A DNA stretch of 64,000 nt, taken from positions 496,001 to 560,000 of the forward strand of contig NZ_CP100455.1 of the NCBI RefSeq assembly GCF_024228315.1. Reading direction: 5' to 3'. The position numbers were made by a program, and so were the translations under genes. This DNA is from Halomarina pelagica. Its GTDB lineage: Archaea; Halobacteriota; Halobacteria; Halobacteriales; Haloarculaceae. The notes beneath the pieces are model-generated. The model was given only the letters and a program-made list of their open reading frames with translations. It searched no databases and was not told where the DNA came from. Shown one piece after another: positions 1-9,660 of this stretch (its first letter is position 1; each line of letters starts with the position of its first letter).

Positions 1-1565
1 AGGGGAGGACGTCGTCCGCGCGATCGAACCCGCGCTCGTTGTTGAAGTGGCGCTCGAGCGTGACGACCCGACTCCCGACCGCGAGGAGGTCCTCGAAGTC
101 CGCGCCGAACAGCGCCTCGTAGCGCTCGGGAGTCATGTAGTCCCGGGAGAACTTACAGACGATCCCGCTGTCGTTGAGCGCCATCAGGTTCTCCTTCTCG
201 ATCAGTCGCCGGGGCTTTCCCTCCAGTCCGACCGGGTCCATGGCGTCCGACTCGTCGACGAGCGGGTACTCCTGGGCGTAGAAGACCGCGTACATGTGGT
301 CCGCCCCCCGGTTCGCCACCGCGTAGGAGAGCGCCTGGCCGTGGAGGACGCGCCCCTCGTGGGCGGCGAAGTCGAGTCCCTTCACGGTCCAGTTCTCCAC
401 GCCGAGGTCGTCGTGGACGCGGGCGATCCCCTCGGCGAGCGCGTCGCCGACCCCCTCGCGGCGGGCGATCTTCCCGACGAGGTCGTGTATCAGGTCCGCG
501 TTACCGAACTCGTCCTCGCTCGCGAGGTACGCGGCGATGGTGTTTCCCGCCGAGATGGCGTCGAGCCCGTACCGATCGCAGAGTTCGTTCGACCGCATCA
601 CCTCGACGACGTCGTCGACGCCGGCGTTCGACCCGAACGCCATCGCGACCTCGAACTCCGGGCCCTCGGTCTCGACGCCCGCCGCCTCGTCGCGCGTCGG
701 AAGCTTGCACGCGAACGCGCAGGCCGAACACGTCCCCTTCTTGTACTTCTTCTCCTCGACGGCGTCGCCGTTGATGCCCTCGACGCCCGCGAACTGCTGT
801 TCGGAGAAGTAGTAGGAGGGTAGACCGTTCACCTCGTTCGCGAGGTCCATCACCGCGACCGTCCCCTGGCGCTTCATGATGTGGTCGTCGGTAGCGGCCT
901 CGCGGTGGATCTCCATCTGCGTCGCCGGGATCTCGATCTCGGGCGCGGAGTCGCCGCCGAAGGTGAGCGCCTTCACGTTCTTCGCGCCGAGGACGGCACC
1001 GAGGCCGCCGCGACCGAACGCCCGCTCCCCGCTGGTCATGATCGAGGCGAAGCGGACGCGGTTCTCGCCGGCCGGACCGACGACGGCCGTCTGATCCGCG
1101 CCGATACCGTGCTCGGCGTCGAGGTAGGAGAGGGTCTCGGGGACGGTCGCGCCTTCGAGGTCGGGTACCGGTTCGAACTCGACGCCCTCGTCGGTGACGT
1201 GGACGACGACGAGGTCGTCGCTCGCGCCGACGAGTTCGACCGCCGCGTACCCGGTGTCAGCGAAGTTCCGCGAGAGGAACCCGCCGGCGTTCGACGAGAG
1301 CAGGCCGTCGGTCAGCGGCGAGACTGCGGTGCAGTTCGTCCGCCCCGTGAAACTCATGTTCGACGCCTGCATCGGCCCCGTCGCGAAGTAGAGGCGGTTC
1401 TCCGGGCCGAAGGGATCGGCGTCGAACGGGATGCGGTCGTGGGCGAGCCTCGTCGCGACGCCCCGGCCGCCGACGTACGACTCGAGCACGTCGTCTATCG
1501 CCTCGGTCCGCGTCTCCCGCGCCCCCACGTCCACCGTGAGCAGTCGACCTTGCGTGTGTAGCATT
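1..1565 (-). CDS. Aldehyde ferredoxin oxidoreductase (tungsten enzyme), C-terminus cut by window edge
   Basis: The reverse strand is open from the ATG at 1565 to the window edge, giving about 521 residues of a family that usually runs to 600 or more. The family oxidises aldehydes to carboxylic acids with a tungstopterin and a [4Fe-4S] cluster, passing electrons to ferredoxin in the cytoplasm. Seen here: the N-terminal beta-rich pterin-binding region ([13 protein letters not shown] near residues 64-75, [13 protein letters not shown] near 185-196) and the cluster ligands CxxCxxxC at C279, C282 and C286. The fourth cysteine is probably in GIVCKFSRD further on. The neighbours are aminotransferases, so an amino-acid-derived aldehyde is a reasonable substrate; this is inference. 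An AT-rich TATA-like stretch near 1592-1598 sits about 27 bases upstream of the ATG, consistent with a leaderless mRNA. Confidence 0.93.
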
Positions 1566-1602
1566 GGCGTGAGCGTCGTCCGCGAACCGTCAAATCGGTT
1601 GC

Positions 1603-1669
1603 GGTTCACGCGCCGATCGCGGTTCACGACTGCGGTTCACGACTGCGGTTCACGACTGCGGTTCGCGCA
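1603..1669. repeat. 13-bp tandem direct repeats between divergent genes
   Basis: The unit GGTTCACGACTGC occurs three times head to tail at 1621-1633, 1634-1646 and 1647-1659, followed by a diverged copy starting GGTTCGCG at 1660. An extra GGTTCAC core lies at 1604-1610. The array is in the gap between the divergently transcribed oxidoreductase and aminotransferase genes, where a multimeric regulator would bind. No function can be proved from the sequence. Confidence 0.75.
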
Positions 1670-1783
1670 CCCGCGGGACGGACCGCGGTTCGCCATCCCC
1701 GCGTCGACGGGTGTGGCCCCTGCGTCCATCCGCCGCGGGAGTCGTGGACAAACTATTTACGACTGTTTCTCATGCTCTCGGAC

Positions 1784-3163
1784 ATGGCCGCAGGCCCACC
1801 GATAGACGAACTCCACTACGACGACGCGCCGAGCGTGGACGCGGTTCCTGGTCCGAAGTCCCGTGCGCTACTGGAGAAACAGCGGCGGATCGACAGCAGC
1901 GCGGTCGCGTACCCCGAGGACCTCCCGATCGCGTTCGAGGAGGGGAGGGGCGCGACGGTCCGCGACGTCGACGGCAACACGTTCATCGACATGTTCGCCG
2001 GCATCGGCGTGCTCAACGTCGGCCACGCGAACCCCTACGTGCTGGAGGCGGTCCACGAACAGGCGGACAAGCTCGTCCACACGGTCGACTTCCCGACCGA
2101 GGCGCGCCTCGAACTCATCGAGGCGCTCGACGGGATCGCCCCCGGCGACCTCCGGGGGAACAACCGGGTCGTCTTCGGCGGGCCGACCGGGAGCGACGCC
2201 GTCGAGGCGTCGATCAAGCTCGCCAAGCACAACACGGGCGGGACCGGTCTCATCGCCTTCCGCGGCGCGTACCACGGCGCGACCAGCGGCGCGATGAGCC
2301 TCACCGGCAATAAGGGGTTCAAGGGGCGCTACGCGCCCCTGCTCTCGGACGTGGTTCACGCCCCCTACCCGAACTCGATCGAGATGGACAAGGACCCCCA
2401 GGAGGCGGTCGATCACTCGCTCGAGGAGGTGCAGGCCATCCTCGAGGACCCGTACGGAGGCCTCGCGAACCCGGCCGGCATCTTCGTCGAGCCCATCCAG
2501 GGCGAGGGCGGCGTCGTCGTCCCCCCCGAGGGGTTCCTCCGGGGGCTGCGCGACCTCGCGGACGACAACGGCGTCCCGCTCGTGTTCGACGAGATCCAGA
2601 GCGGCCTCGGTCGCTCCGGCCAGTGGTGGGCCTGCGAGTGGGACGGCGTCACGCCCGACGTGATGACGTCCGCGAAGGCGCTGGGCGGGACCGGCTTCCC
2701 CCTCTCGGCGACGATCTACCGCGAGGACCTGGACACGTGGGGTTCCGGCGACCACGCCGGCACCTACCGCGGCCACGTCGTCGCGATGCGCGCCGGCACC
2801 CGCGCGATCGAGTACGTCCGCGAGCACGACCTGCTGGCGCACGCCCGCGAGGTCGGGTCGTACCTCCGGACGCGCCTCGAAGAGGCCGCCGACGGCAACC
2901 CGCGCGTCGTCGACGTGCGCGGGCGGGGCCTGTTCGTCGGCGCGGAGTTCGTCGACGCCGACGGCGCTCCGGACGACGACGCGGCCGACGCCGTCCAGGA
3001 CTACTGCTTCGAGCGCGGCGTCCTCGTCTGGAAGGCGGGACGGCACGGGAACGTCCTCCGCCTGCTCCCGCCGCTCGTGCTCACGGAGGACCTGGCCGAG
3101 ACAGCGATGGACGTCGTGGTCGACGCCGTGGAGTCCGTCACCGCGGGGACACGGCGGGTCTGA
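1784..3163 (+). CDS. Class III PLP aminotransferase, diaminobutyrate-2-oxoglutarate aminotransferase-like
   Basis: 459 residues from the chosen ATG. An in-frame ATG lies 12 bases upstream at 1772, but a TATA-like AACTATTTAC at 1751-1760 places the expected transcript start next to 1784. It is a fold-type I class III aminotransferase. The motif [13 protein letters not shown] carries the PLP-binding aspartate and TSAKALGG carries the Schiff-base lysine. The stretch [16 protein letters not shown] followed by [11 protein letters not shown] and SLTGN resembles bacterial diaminobutyrate-2-oxoglutarate aminotransferases more than GabT or ArgD, as far as I can recall those families. That would make it interconvert L-2,4-diaminobutyrate and aspartate semialdehyde. 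The RidA gene follows after 72 bases, probably in the same transcript. Exact substrate is uncertain. Confidence 0.85.
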   Translation: MAAGPPIDELHYDDAPSVDAVPGPKSRALLEKQRRIDSSAVAYPEDLPIAFEEGRGATVRDVDGNTFIDMFAGIGVLNVGHANPYVLEAVHEQADKLVHTVDFPTEARLELIEALDGIAPGDLRGNNRVVFGGPTGSDAVEASIKLAKHNTGGTGLIAFRGAYHGATSGAMSLTGNKGFKGRYAPLLSDVVHAPYPNSIEMDKDPQEAVDHSLEEVQAILEDPYGGLANPAGIFVEPIQGEGGVVVPPEGFLRGLRDLADDNGVPLVFDEIQSGLGRSGQWWACEWDGVTPDVMTSAKALGGTGFPLSATIYREDLDTWGSGDHAGTYRGHVVAMRAGTRAIEYVREHDLLAHAREVGSYLRTRLEEAADGNPRVVDVRGRGLFVGAEFVDADGAPDDDAADAVQDYCFERGVLVWKAGRHGNVLRLLPPLVLTEDLAETAMDVVVDAVESVTAGTRRV

Positions 3164-3235
3164 ACGGGCCGGTCCTACCCCTCGCACCGACTGAAACCAT
3201 CCAACTGAAACCGTCCAACCGAACCACCCGAACAC

Positions 3236-3622
3236 ATGCCGACGAAGCGAATCACCACCGACGAGGCACCGCGCAACGACAACCCGTACTCGCAGGGGGT
3301 CAGAGCCGGCGACGCGCTGTACGTCTCCGGCTTCGGACCCGTCGATCCGGAGACGGGCGAGGACGTCGAGGGCGACGTTCGGAGCCAGACCGAGCGGGTG
3401 CTCGACAACGTCGCCGCCGTCGTCTCCGAGGCGGGCGGCGACGGCCTGGCGGACGTGGTCACGGTGACGGTCTATCTCACCGACCTGGACGACTACGACC
3501 GCGTCAACGAGGCCTACGGCGCGGCGTTCCCGGGCGACCCGCCCGCCAGGGCGTGCGTCGAGGTGTCGCGACTGCCCGGCGACGTCCGCGTCGAGATGGA
3601 CGCCGTCGCCCACCTCGGCTGA
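3236..3622 (+). CDS. RidA family reactive enamine/imine deaminase
   Basis: 128 residues, the normal length for the YjgF/YER057c/UK114 (RidA) family. These trimeric cytoplasmic enzymes hydrolyse reactive 2-aminoacrylate-type enamines and imines released by PLP enzymes such as threonine or serine dehydratases. Visible family features are the NPYSQGV start, LYVSGFGP, and the C-terminal ARACVEVSRLPGDVRVEMDAVA, whose first arginine is the carboxylate-binding residue. A PLP dehydratase is encoded about 3.4 kb downstream, so the protein may protect the cell during dehydratase-driven catabolism. It lies 72 bases after the aminotransferase with no obvious promoter of its own. Confidence 0.9.
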   Translation: MPTKRITTDEAPRNDNPYSQGVRAGDALYVSGFGPVDPETGEDVEGDVRSQTERVLDNVAAVVSEAGGDGLADVVTVTVYLTDLDDYDRVNEAYGAAFPGDPPARACVEVSRLPGDVRVEMDAVAHLG

Positions 3623-3797
3623 CGTCGAGCGCCCCGATCGTCACCTCTCGCTCATCGACCTCGACCGTCGACCTCGACCGTCCGGAGCAGCGAACGGTCT
3701 TCGGGACCGTGACGCCGTTCACCGTAACCTTTATCCATCTCATTCGCGATGCACGTGACGTACGGCACCGAACGACACGGTAACGGAGGGTACGTCC

Positions 3798-3941
3798 ATG
3801 ACTCACACGAATCACGACGCAGGCGGACGGACGGGGGTACAGCGCGCGAGCCGATCACGGGGGGCAGACGGCGGACGGAGCCGTCCGGACGGGTCGATCC
3901 GTTCGGCCGCCCCGCGCCGGGGGCGGGGTGATCGCCCGTGA
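3798..3941 (+). CDS. Possible 47-residue leader ORF overlapping the BCCT transporter start
   Basis: An ATG at 3798 follows a GGAGGG ribosome-binding-like site at 3785-3790 and opens 47 codons ending in a TGA that overlaps the transporter's GTG start in a GTGA arrangement. A TATA-like CCTTTAT near 3732 could drive it. The predicted peptide is rich in Arg, Gly and Ser and is basic, unlike typical haloarchaeal proteins, so a stable product is doubtful. If translated, it may serve only to deliver ribosomes to the transporter start. Confidence 0.3.
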   Translation: MTHTNHDAGGRTGVQRASRSRGADGGRSRPDGSIRSAAPRRGRGDRP

Positions 3942-5557
3942 GCCTCTCCGACGGGGACGGACCCGTCGCGGAGTTCGTCGACGAGATCGAGCCGACGGTG
4001 TTCGGCTTCGGGGCGGCGATCACGCTCCTGTTCGTCGCCGCCTTCGCGCTGAGTCCCGACACGGCGTACAGGCTCGTCGACGGCCTCCGGGTGTGGATCC
4101 TGGCGCAGTTCAACTGGTTCTTCCTCGTCGTCATGCTCGGGTTCGTGCTCTTTCTCGGGTTTCTCATCTTCGGCCCCTGGGGGAACCTGCGGCTGGGAGA
4201 GGAGGATCCGGAGTACAGCTACCTGTCGTACTTCGCGATGATGTACTCCGCCGGGCTGGCGGCGGGGATCGTCTTCTGGGGCCCGGCCGAGGCGCTGTTT
4301 CACTACTCGACGGTCCCGCCGCTGTACGACGCGCAGGCGAAGACGGCGGCGGCGATGCCGATCGCGGTCCAGTACACCCTGTTCCACTGGAGTCTCACCC
4401 AGTGGTCCTGCTTCACCGTCATGGGACTGGGGATCGGGTACTACGTCTACAACTACGACGCCCCGCTCCGCGTCTCGGCGGTGCTGACGCCGATCGTCGG
4501 CGCGGAGAACGTCGACGGCTGGCTCGGGAAGGTCGTCGACGTGCTCGCGGTGTTCGCGACGATCGGCGGCGTCGCGACGTCGCTCGGCTTCATCGGGAGC
4601 CAGTTCATCACCGGGCTCCAGTTCCAGTGGGGCATCCGGCTCGGCGACGTCGGAACGATCCTCGTCATCACCGGGATGACGGTCATCTTCACCGTCTCGC
4701 TGGTCCTGGGCGTCGACCGCGGGATCCGGCGGCTCTCGAACTTCAACATGGTCGTGTTCCTCCTGCTGATGGGTGCCACGCTGCTCTTCGGTCCCACGGT
4801 CCGGATCCTCGAACTCGGGACGCAGGCGATGGGCGGGTTCGTCGGCGACTTCTTCGAGATGAGCCTGTTCACCCACTTCACCGGCGGCGGCGAGTGGGCG
4901 AACGCCTGGACGGTCTTCTACTGGCTCTGGCCGCTCGCGTGGTCGCCGTTCGCCGGCCTGTTCATCGCCCGCATCTCGCGCGGCCGGAGCGTCCGCGAGG
5001 TCGCGTTCGCCGGCATCGGCGCGACCTCGATGGCGACGATCCCGTGGTTCGTGATCGTCGGCGGGTCGGCCGTCATCATGCAGAACACCGGAGCCGCGAA
5101 CGTCCTCGGCCCCGTCACGGAGTACGGCGAGGCGGTCTCGGGCTACGTCCTCTTCGGATCGCTCCCGGTCGTCGGGAACGCCCTCCTGTTCGTCTTCCTG
5201 ATCCTCGTGACGACGTTCTTCGTCACGTCGGCCGACTCCTCGACGCTCGCGGTCTCGATGATGACGACCGGCGGGGAGGAGCACCCCTCCTCGATCAACC
5301 GCGTCTTCTGGGCGGTGCTCCAGGGGGCGGTCGCGTCGATCCTGATGGTCATCGGCGGCGTCCGCGCGCTCCAGTCCGCGGCGATCATCACCGGCGCGCC
5401 GTTCGCGGTCGTCTGTCTCGTCGCGGTGCTCGGCCTCGTCAAGACCTTCCGGGAGGAGTACGGGAGCGTCCTGCTTCAGGATCGGACGACGCTCATCGGG
5501 TCGACGAGCAGGGGCGAGACGCAGGTGAGCCCCACTCGCTCGGCCGACGACGACTGA
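3938..5557 (+). CDS. BCCT family secondary transporter (betaine/carnitine/choline/ectoine type)
   Basis: 539 residues, a usual BCCT length, with about twelve hydrophobic segments. The GTG start is chosen because GGGGTGATC, a near-perfect complement of the 16S rRNA tail, lies immediately upstream at 3925-3933. The family imports trimethylammonium compounds or ectoines driven by sodium or protons. The signature region YWLWPLAWSPFAGLFIARI with conserved aromatic residues and ISRGR is present. The protein sits inside the aminotransferase/hydrolase island, so import of a nitrogenous compatible solute as a nutrient is plausible; choosing ectoine over betaine rests on context only. The C-terminal tail is short and acidic, without a long osmosensing extension. 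Confidence 0.93.
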   Translation: MSLSDGDGPVAEFVDEIEPTVFGFGAAITLLFVAAFALSPDTAYRLVDGLRVWILAQFNWFFLVVMLGFVLFLGFLIFGPWGNLRLGEEDPEYSYLSYFAMMYSAGLAAGIVFWGPAEALFHYSTVPPLYDAQAKTAAAMPIAVQYTLFHWSLTQWSCFTVMGLGIGYYVYNYDAPLRVSAVLTPIVGAENVDGWLGKVVDVLAVFATIGGVATSLGFIGSQFITGLQFQWGIRLGDVGTILVITGMTVIFTVSLVLGVDRGIRRLSNFNMVVFLLLMGATLLFGPTVRILELGTQAMGGFVGDFFEMSLFTHFTGGGEWANAWTVFYWLWPLAWSPFAGLFIARISRGRSVREVAFAGIGATSMATIPWFVIVGGSAVIMQNTGAANVLGPVTEYGEAVSGYVLFGSLPVVGNALLFVFLILVTTFFVTSADSSTLAVSMMTTGGEEHPSSINRVFWAVLQGAVASILMVIGGVRALQSAAIITGAPFAVVCLVAVLGLVKTFREEYGSVLLQDRTTLIGSTSRGETQVSPTRSADDD

Positions 5558-5645
5558 GGGCGCTCGACGGACGATCGAGCGTCCGTCAGATATAGACACG
5601 TACCCGACACCAAGGTTTAATTGACGGTGTCTCCATTCCTTCGCC

Positions 5646-6998
5646 ATGGACCGGCACAGCGCAGCGCCCGACACGGGCGCGTTACCGGGACCGAACGCGC
5701 GGAAGTGGATCGAGTTCCACGCGGAGCACGCCGCCCCGAGCGAGTACTCACACGAGTTCGTCTGGGACGTCACCGCCGAGGCGGACGGGCCGTTCGTCAC
5801 CGACGTCGACGGTAACGTCTTGCTGGACTTCACGTGTCACATCGGTGCCGCGCCGCTCGGCTACAACAACGAGAAGATCCTCTCTAGACTGCGTGAGTTC
5901 GACCTCGTCGAGCCGATGAAGATCGCCGGGCAGGACATGTACTTCGGCGCGGGGGCGGACCCGGAGACGGCGGCGTTCCCCGGCTCCAGCCACCTGATGG
6001 AGCGGCTGGTCGAGGTCTCGGACCACTACGGGATGGACACCGTCTTCCTCTCTAACTCCGGCGCGGAGGCCGTCGAGAACGCGACGAAGATCGCCCACGA
6101 CCACAGACCCGCGGCCAAGTACGCCTTCGCGTTCGAGGGGAGCTTCCACGGCCGCACCCTCGGCACCCTCTCTCTCACCAACTCGAAGGAGGTGTACACG
6201 CGCCACTACCCGGAGATCGCCGGCGTCAGGACGCTCCCGTTCTGCGACTGCGCGGACGCCGACACCTGCGAGTGCGGGTTCGCCCGCGGCGGCGGATCGC
6301 TGTTCCGCGACACGTTCGCGCCGGAGGGCGGCCACGTCAACCCCGAGGAGGTCGCGTTCGTGATCCTCGAACCGATCCAGGGCGTGGGCGGCTACCGCTT
6401 TCCGAACCGGGAGTTCGCGGCCGAGGTCGGCGACGTCTGCGCGGCGTACGACATCCCGTTGATCGTCGACGAGATCCAGTCGGGCGTCGGCCGCACCGGC
6501 GAGATGTGGGCCGCCGACCACTACCCGATGGAACCCGACGTCATCGCCAGCGCCAAGGGGCTGCGCGTGGGCGCGACGATCTCGCGCGCCGAGATATTCC
6601 CCTCGGAGAAGAACCGCCTCGGGTCGACGTTCGGCGGCGGCGACCTCCTCGCCTCGATGCAGGGGGCGCTCACGCTCGAGGCCATCGAGGAGCACGACCT
6701 CCTCGACAACGCGACCGAGCGGGGCCGACAGGCGACCGAACTCCTCCGCGACGGCGCGCCCGACGGCGTCGTCGACGTGCGCGGGCTGGGGCTGATGCTC
6801 GCCGTCGAGTTCGACACGCCCGAGCGCCGCGACGCCGTCGTCGAGGCGGCGCTCGCCCGCGGGTTGCTCACCCTCGGGTGCGGGAAGAAGACGGTCCGCC
6901 TGCTCCCGCCGCTCGACGCGACCGAACGCGAGATCGAGATGGGCGTCGGCATCCTCCGCGAGGCGATGGCGGCGGTCGCGGCGACGCCCGCTACCTGA
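5646..6998 (+). CDS. Class III PLP aminotransferase (acetylornithine/4-aminobutyrate type)
   Basis: 450 residues. A TTTAA element at 5616-5620 lies about 27 bases before the ATG, predicting a leaderless transcript. The PLP site motifs are LIVDEIQSGVGRTG (Asp) and ASAKGLRVG (Schiff-base Lys), with SNSGAEAVENATKIA near residue 140 for phosphate binding. An unusual cysteine-rich insert reading CDCADADTCECGF lies in the middle; I do not know its role, and four closely spaced Cys could bind a metal. The 3' end overlaps the convergent dehydratase gene by eight bases. The amino donor cannot be assigned. It is not a recent duplicate of the upstream aminotransferase, since motifs and length differ. 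Confidence 0.85.
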   Translation: MDRHSAAPDTGALPGPNARKWIEFHAEHAAPSEYSHEFVWDVTAEADGPFVTDVDGNVLLDFTCHIGAAPLGYNNEKILSRLREFDLVEPMKIAGQDMYFGAGADPETAAFPGSSHLMERLVEVSDHYGMDTVFLSNSGAEAVENATKIAHDHRPAAKYAFAFEGSFHGRTLGTLSLTNSKEVYTRHYPEIAGVRTLPFCDCADADTCECGFARGGGSLFRDTFAPEGGHVNPEEVAFVILEPIQGVGGYRFPNREFAAEVGDVCAAYDIPLIVDEIQSGVGRTGEMWAADHYPMEPDVIASAKGLRVGATISRAEIFPSEKNRLGSTFGGGDLLASMQGALTLEAIEEHDLLDNATERGRQATELLRDGAPDGVVDVRGLGLMLAVEFDTPERRDAVVEAALARGLLTLGCGKKTVRLLPPLDATEREIEMGVGILREAMAAVAATPAT

Positions 6999-8271
6999 GA
7001 TCGCCGTCCGAACCGTGCCCGACGACGGCGCACCCGTCGAGGTCGTCGAGCGCGTCGAGCACGTCCCCGAGGTGGGCGGGGCCGCTCCCCTCGACGCCGA
7101 TCCGGACCGGCGTGCGGTTGGGGTCGTCGCCCGCGCCCGGTCGAGCGCGTTCGAGGGCGTCGAGTTCCGCGCCGCGGTCCTCGACCGTCCGGGTCACGTC
7201 GCCGAGGACGGTCGGCCACCCCGCGAGTTCGAGGCGCGCCTCGGCGTAGCGACCGAGTTCCGCGAGGCCCATTCGAGCGAGTTCGGCGTGGTCGGTGAGG
7301 TTCGCGTTCCCGCCGGAGACGACGGCGGCGACCCGCTCGCCCTCGACGTCGACCGCGCCCGAGAGGAGCGCGGCGACCGGTGCAGCGCCGGCCGCCTCCG
7401 CGACCGTCTTCGCCCGCTCGGCGAGCATGGCCGTGGCGACCGCGAGGTCGGCGTCGCGCACCGCCACGACGTCGTCGACGCGCTCGCGGATCACGGCGAA
7501 CGTCCGCTCCAGCAGCCGGGCGTCCGCGATCCCCTCGGCGACGGTGTCGACCTCGGAGCGCACGTGGATCTCGCCGCGGTCGAGCGACGGCTTCGCGTGG
7601 GCGGCCCCCTCGGGCTGGACGCCGACGACGCGCACGTCGGGGTCGCGCGCCTTCAGGGCCGTCGCGATCCCGGAGATCAACCCGCCGCCGCCGATCGAGA
7701 CGAGGACGGTATCGAGCCCCGGGACCTGCTCCCCGAGTTCGAGGCCGACCGTCCCCTGCCCGGCGATGACGTCCCCGTCGTCGAACGGGTGGACGAACGC
7801 CAGGTCCTCCCCCTCCGCGAGGTCGAGCGCGCGCTCGTAGGACCGCTCGTAGTCCGCCCCCTCGACGACGACGCTCGCGCCGTAGCCCCGCGTGGCCTCG
7901 ATCTTCGCCGCGGGCGTCACCTCGGGGACGACGACGGTGGCGTCGACGCCGAGCAGCCGACCGGCGAGCGCGACGCCCTGCGCGTGGTTGCCGGCGCTGG
8001 CGGTGACGACCCCGCGCTCCCGAACCGCCGGGGGGAGCCGGGCCATCGCGTTGTACGCGCCGCGGATCTTGAACGAGCCGGTGCGCTGTGTGTTCTCCAG
8101 CTTGAGCCAGACCTCGGCCGCGCCGCTGCGCTCCGCGAACGTGGTCGACCCGTCGACGGGCGTCCGGTGGACGACGTCCGCGAGGCGGTCGCGGGCGTCT
8201 TCGACGTCGGCGAGCGTGACGACCTCGTCCGCCGCCGGGATCGCGCCGTCGGAGCCCGACGACGGGCTCAC
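6991..8271 (-). CDS. Threonine ammonia-lyase / hydroxyectoine-dehydratase-like PLP enzyme with ACT-like C-terminus
   Basis: 426 residues from a GTG start whose GTGA overlaps the stop of the upstream M20 gene, so the two are translationally coupled. It is a fold-type II PLP enzyme: the lysine is in TGSFKIRGAYN (K68), the tetraglycine phosphate loop is SIGGGGLISG near residue 190, and SGGNANL lies near the end of the catalytic domain. Residues after about 340 resemble an ACT regulatory domain. The nearest familiar activity is threonine to 2-oxobutyrate plus ammonia (TdcB/IlvA). EutB of hydroxyectoine utilisation belongs to the same family but, as I recall, is shorter and lacks ACT. Coupling to an amidohydrolase and the nearby RidA and M24 genes favour a catabolic role over isoleucine synthesis; this is inference. 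Confidence 0.85.
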   Translation of the reverse strand: MSPSSGSDGAIPAADEVVTLADVEDARDRLADVVHRTPVDGSTTFAERSGAAEVWLKLENTQRTGSFKIRGAYNAMARLPPAVRERGVVTASAGNHAQGVALAGRLLGVDATVVVPEVTPAAKIEATRGYGASVVVEGADYERSYERALDLAEGEDLAFVHPFDDGDVIAGQGTVGLELGEQVPGLDTVLVSIGGGGLISGIATALKARDPDVRVVGVQPEGAAHAKPSLDRGEIHVRSEVDTVAEGIADARLLERTFAVIRERVDDVVAVRDADLAVATAMLAERAKTVAEAAGAAPVAALLSGAVDVEGERVAAVVSGGNANLTDHAELARMGLAELGRYAEARLELAGWPTVLGDVTRTVEDRGAELDALERARPGAGDDPNRTPVRIGVEGSGPAHLGDVLDALDDLDGCAVVGHGSDGDLR

Positions 8272-9548
8272 GGTCCGTCCTCCGCGGCGGCGAGGATCGA
8301 TCCGACGAGCACGTCGAGGCCCGTCTCCAGGCTGCGCTCGTCCACGTCGAACGTCGGCGTGTGGTGGCTCGTGGGGTGGTCGGTGCCGACGACGAGGTAG
8401 GCGGCCAGCCCGCCCGCCTCCTGGACGCGCCGCATGAGGAAGGTTGCGTCCTCGCTCGCGCCGAAGTCCGCGGTCGGGACGACCGCGTCCACGCCGTCCA
8501 CGCCGCGGGCGACGTCGGCCACGACCTCGACGAGTTCGGGGTCGCTGTCGGCGCGCGGGCTCTCGCTCACGACCTCCACGTCGGCCGCACAGCCGTGCAT
8601 CTCCGCGGCGGTCTCGAACGTCCGACGGAGGCGATCCTTCGCGTACTCCATCAGCGCCGTCGTCTCGCCGCGCGCCTCGGCGACGGCCTCGACGCGGTCG
8701 GCGACGACGTTGCTCGCGGTACCGCCCTCGACCCGCCCGACGTTGACGCGCGTCATCCCGTCCGCGTGGCGGGGGATGCCGTAGGCGTTCTGGATGGCGG
8801 TGCCGAGCGCCTGGATCGCGTTGTCGCCCTCGTTGGGGGCCTTCCCGGCGTGGGCGGACGTGCCGCGGATCGTCACGTCGACGTGACACATCGCCAGCGG
8901 GCGCTCGATGCCGGCGACGACCTCGCCGGTCGGGTGGTCGAGACCGACGTGGACGGCGAACAGGTAGTCGAGGTCGGCGGCGTACTCGCTCTCGGCCATC
9001 GGGTGACCCCCGCCCGACACCTCCTCGGCGGGCTGGAAGAACACCACGAGCCGTCCGCCGAAGTCCCGCTCCCGTATCGCCTCGATCGCGGCGAGCCCCC
9101 AGGTCATGTGGGCGTCGTGGCCGCAGGCGTGCATCGTCTCGCCGGTCTCCGAGCGGAACCCCTCGGCGGTCGGGACGTGGCCCTCGTCGGCCGCCTCCTC
9201 GACGTAGAGCCCGTCGATGTCGACCCGGAGGCCGACCGTCGGCCCCTCGCCCCGGTCGAGGACGGCCACGACACCGGTGTTTCCGCCGGCCATCCGTTCG
9301 AGGAGCGCGGGATCGGCCCCCCGGTCCCGCGCGCGGTCGAACCACTCGTCGAGTTCGTCCGCCGCCGGGACGGCCATCCGGTCGTCGGGGTCGTACGCCT
9401 CCGCGCCGACGGCGATCTCGTCGACGCCGATCCCCTCTAGCTCCTCGACCAGTCGGGCGGTCGTGTAGAACTCGCACCAGCCGGGCTCGGGGTACCGGTG
9501 GAGGTCGCGTCGCAGGTCGCTCAGTCGCCCGCGTATCGACTCTGCCAT
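8268..9548 (-). CDS. M20 family amidohydrolase / N-acyl-amino-acid deacylase (AbgA-like)
   Basis: 426 residues. The ATG at 9548 (MAESIRG) is preferred over an upstream in-frame start because the family's conserved DLHRYPEPGW begins near residue 15. M20 enzymes are di-zinc amidohydrolases that cleave acyl groups from amino acids or small peptides. Metal ligands are visible in HACGHDAHM (residues 140-148) and in the AEE of FQPAEEVSGGG near residue 175. The central region carries the dimerisation domain, with SAHAGKAPNEGDNA and the conserved asparagine of GTASNVVAD. An insert between the HRYPE and metal motifs resembles AbgA-type aminobenzoyl-glutamate hydrolases. In this island it could deacetylate N-acetyl-diaminobutyrate in place of the usual M14-type DoeB; untested. 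The downstream dehydratase is coupled through GTGA. Confidence 0.9.
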   Translation of the reverse strand: MAESIRGRLSDLRRDLHRYPEPGWCEFYTTARLVEELEGIGVDEIAVGAEAYDPDDRMAVPAADELDEWFDRARDRGADPALLERMAGGNTGVVAVLDRGEGPTVGLRVDIDGLYVEEAADEGHVPTAEGFRSETGETMHACGHDAHMTWGLAAIEAIRERDFGGRLVVFFQPAEEVSGGGHPMAESEYAADLDYLFAVHVGLDHPTGEVVAGIERPLAMCHVDVTIRGTSAHAGKAPNEGDNAIQALGTAIQNAYGIPRHADGMTRVNVGRVEGGTASNVVADRVEAVAEARGETTALMEYAKDRLRRTFETAAEMHGCAADVEVVSESPRADSDPELVEVVADVARGVDGVDAVVPTADFGASEDATFLMRRVQEAGGLAAYLVVGTDHPTSHHTPTFDVDERSLETGLDVLVGSILAAAEDGP

Positions 9549-9660
9549 GCGTGTCACTATCACGTACCGCCCACTTAACTGTGGCCGCTCCGCCCGCCGC
9601 CGAACACGCAAAGGACTAAGGTTCGAACTCGCCATCGTCCGACTACCGCGAGACTGTCAC

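Noticed and set aside
47-1805. Several plus-strand open frames over the first 1.8 kb
   Set aside because: They are antisense shadows of the aldehyde ferredoxin oxidoreductase, which has recognisable cluster cysteines; the shadows have no family features.
8272-9477. Long N-terminal extension of the dehydratase frame
   Set aside because: The extension is extremely Arg/Gly-rich, overlaps the M20 gene in another frame, and the GTG at 8271 gives a normal-length enzyme with GTGA coupling.
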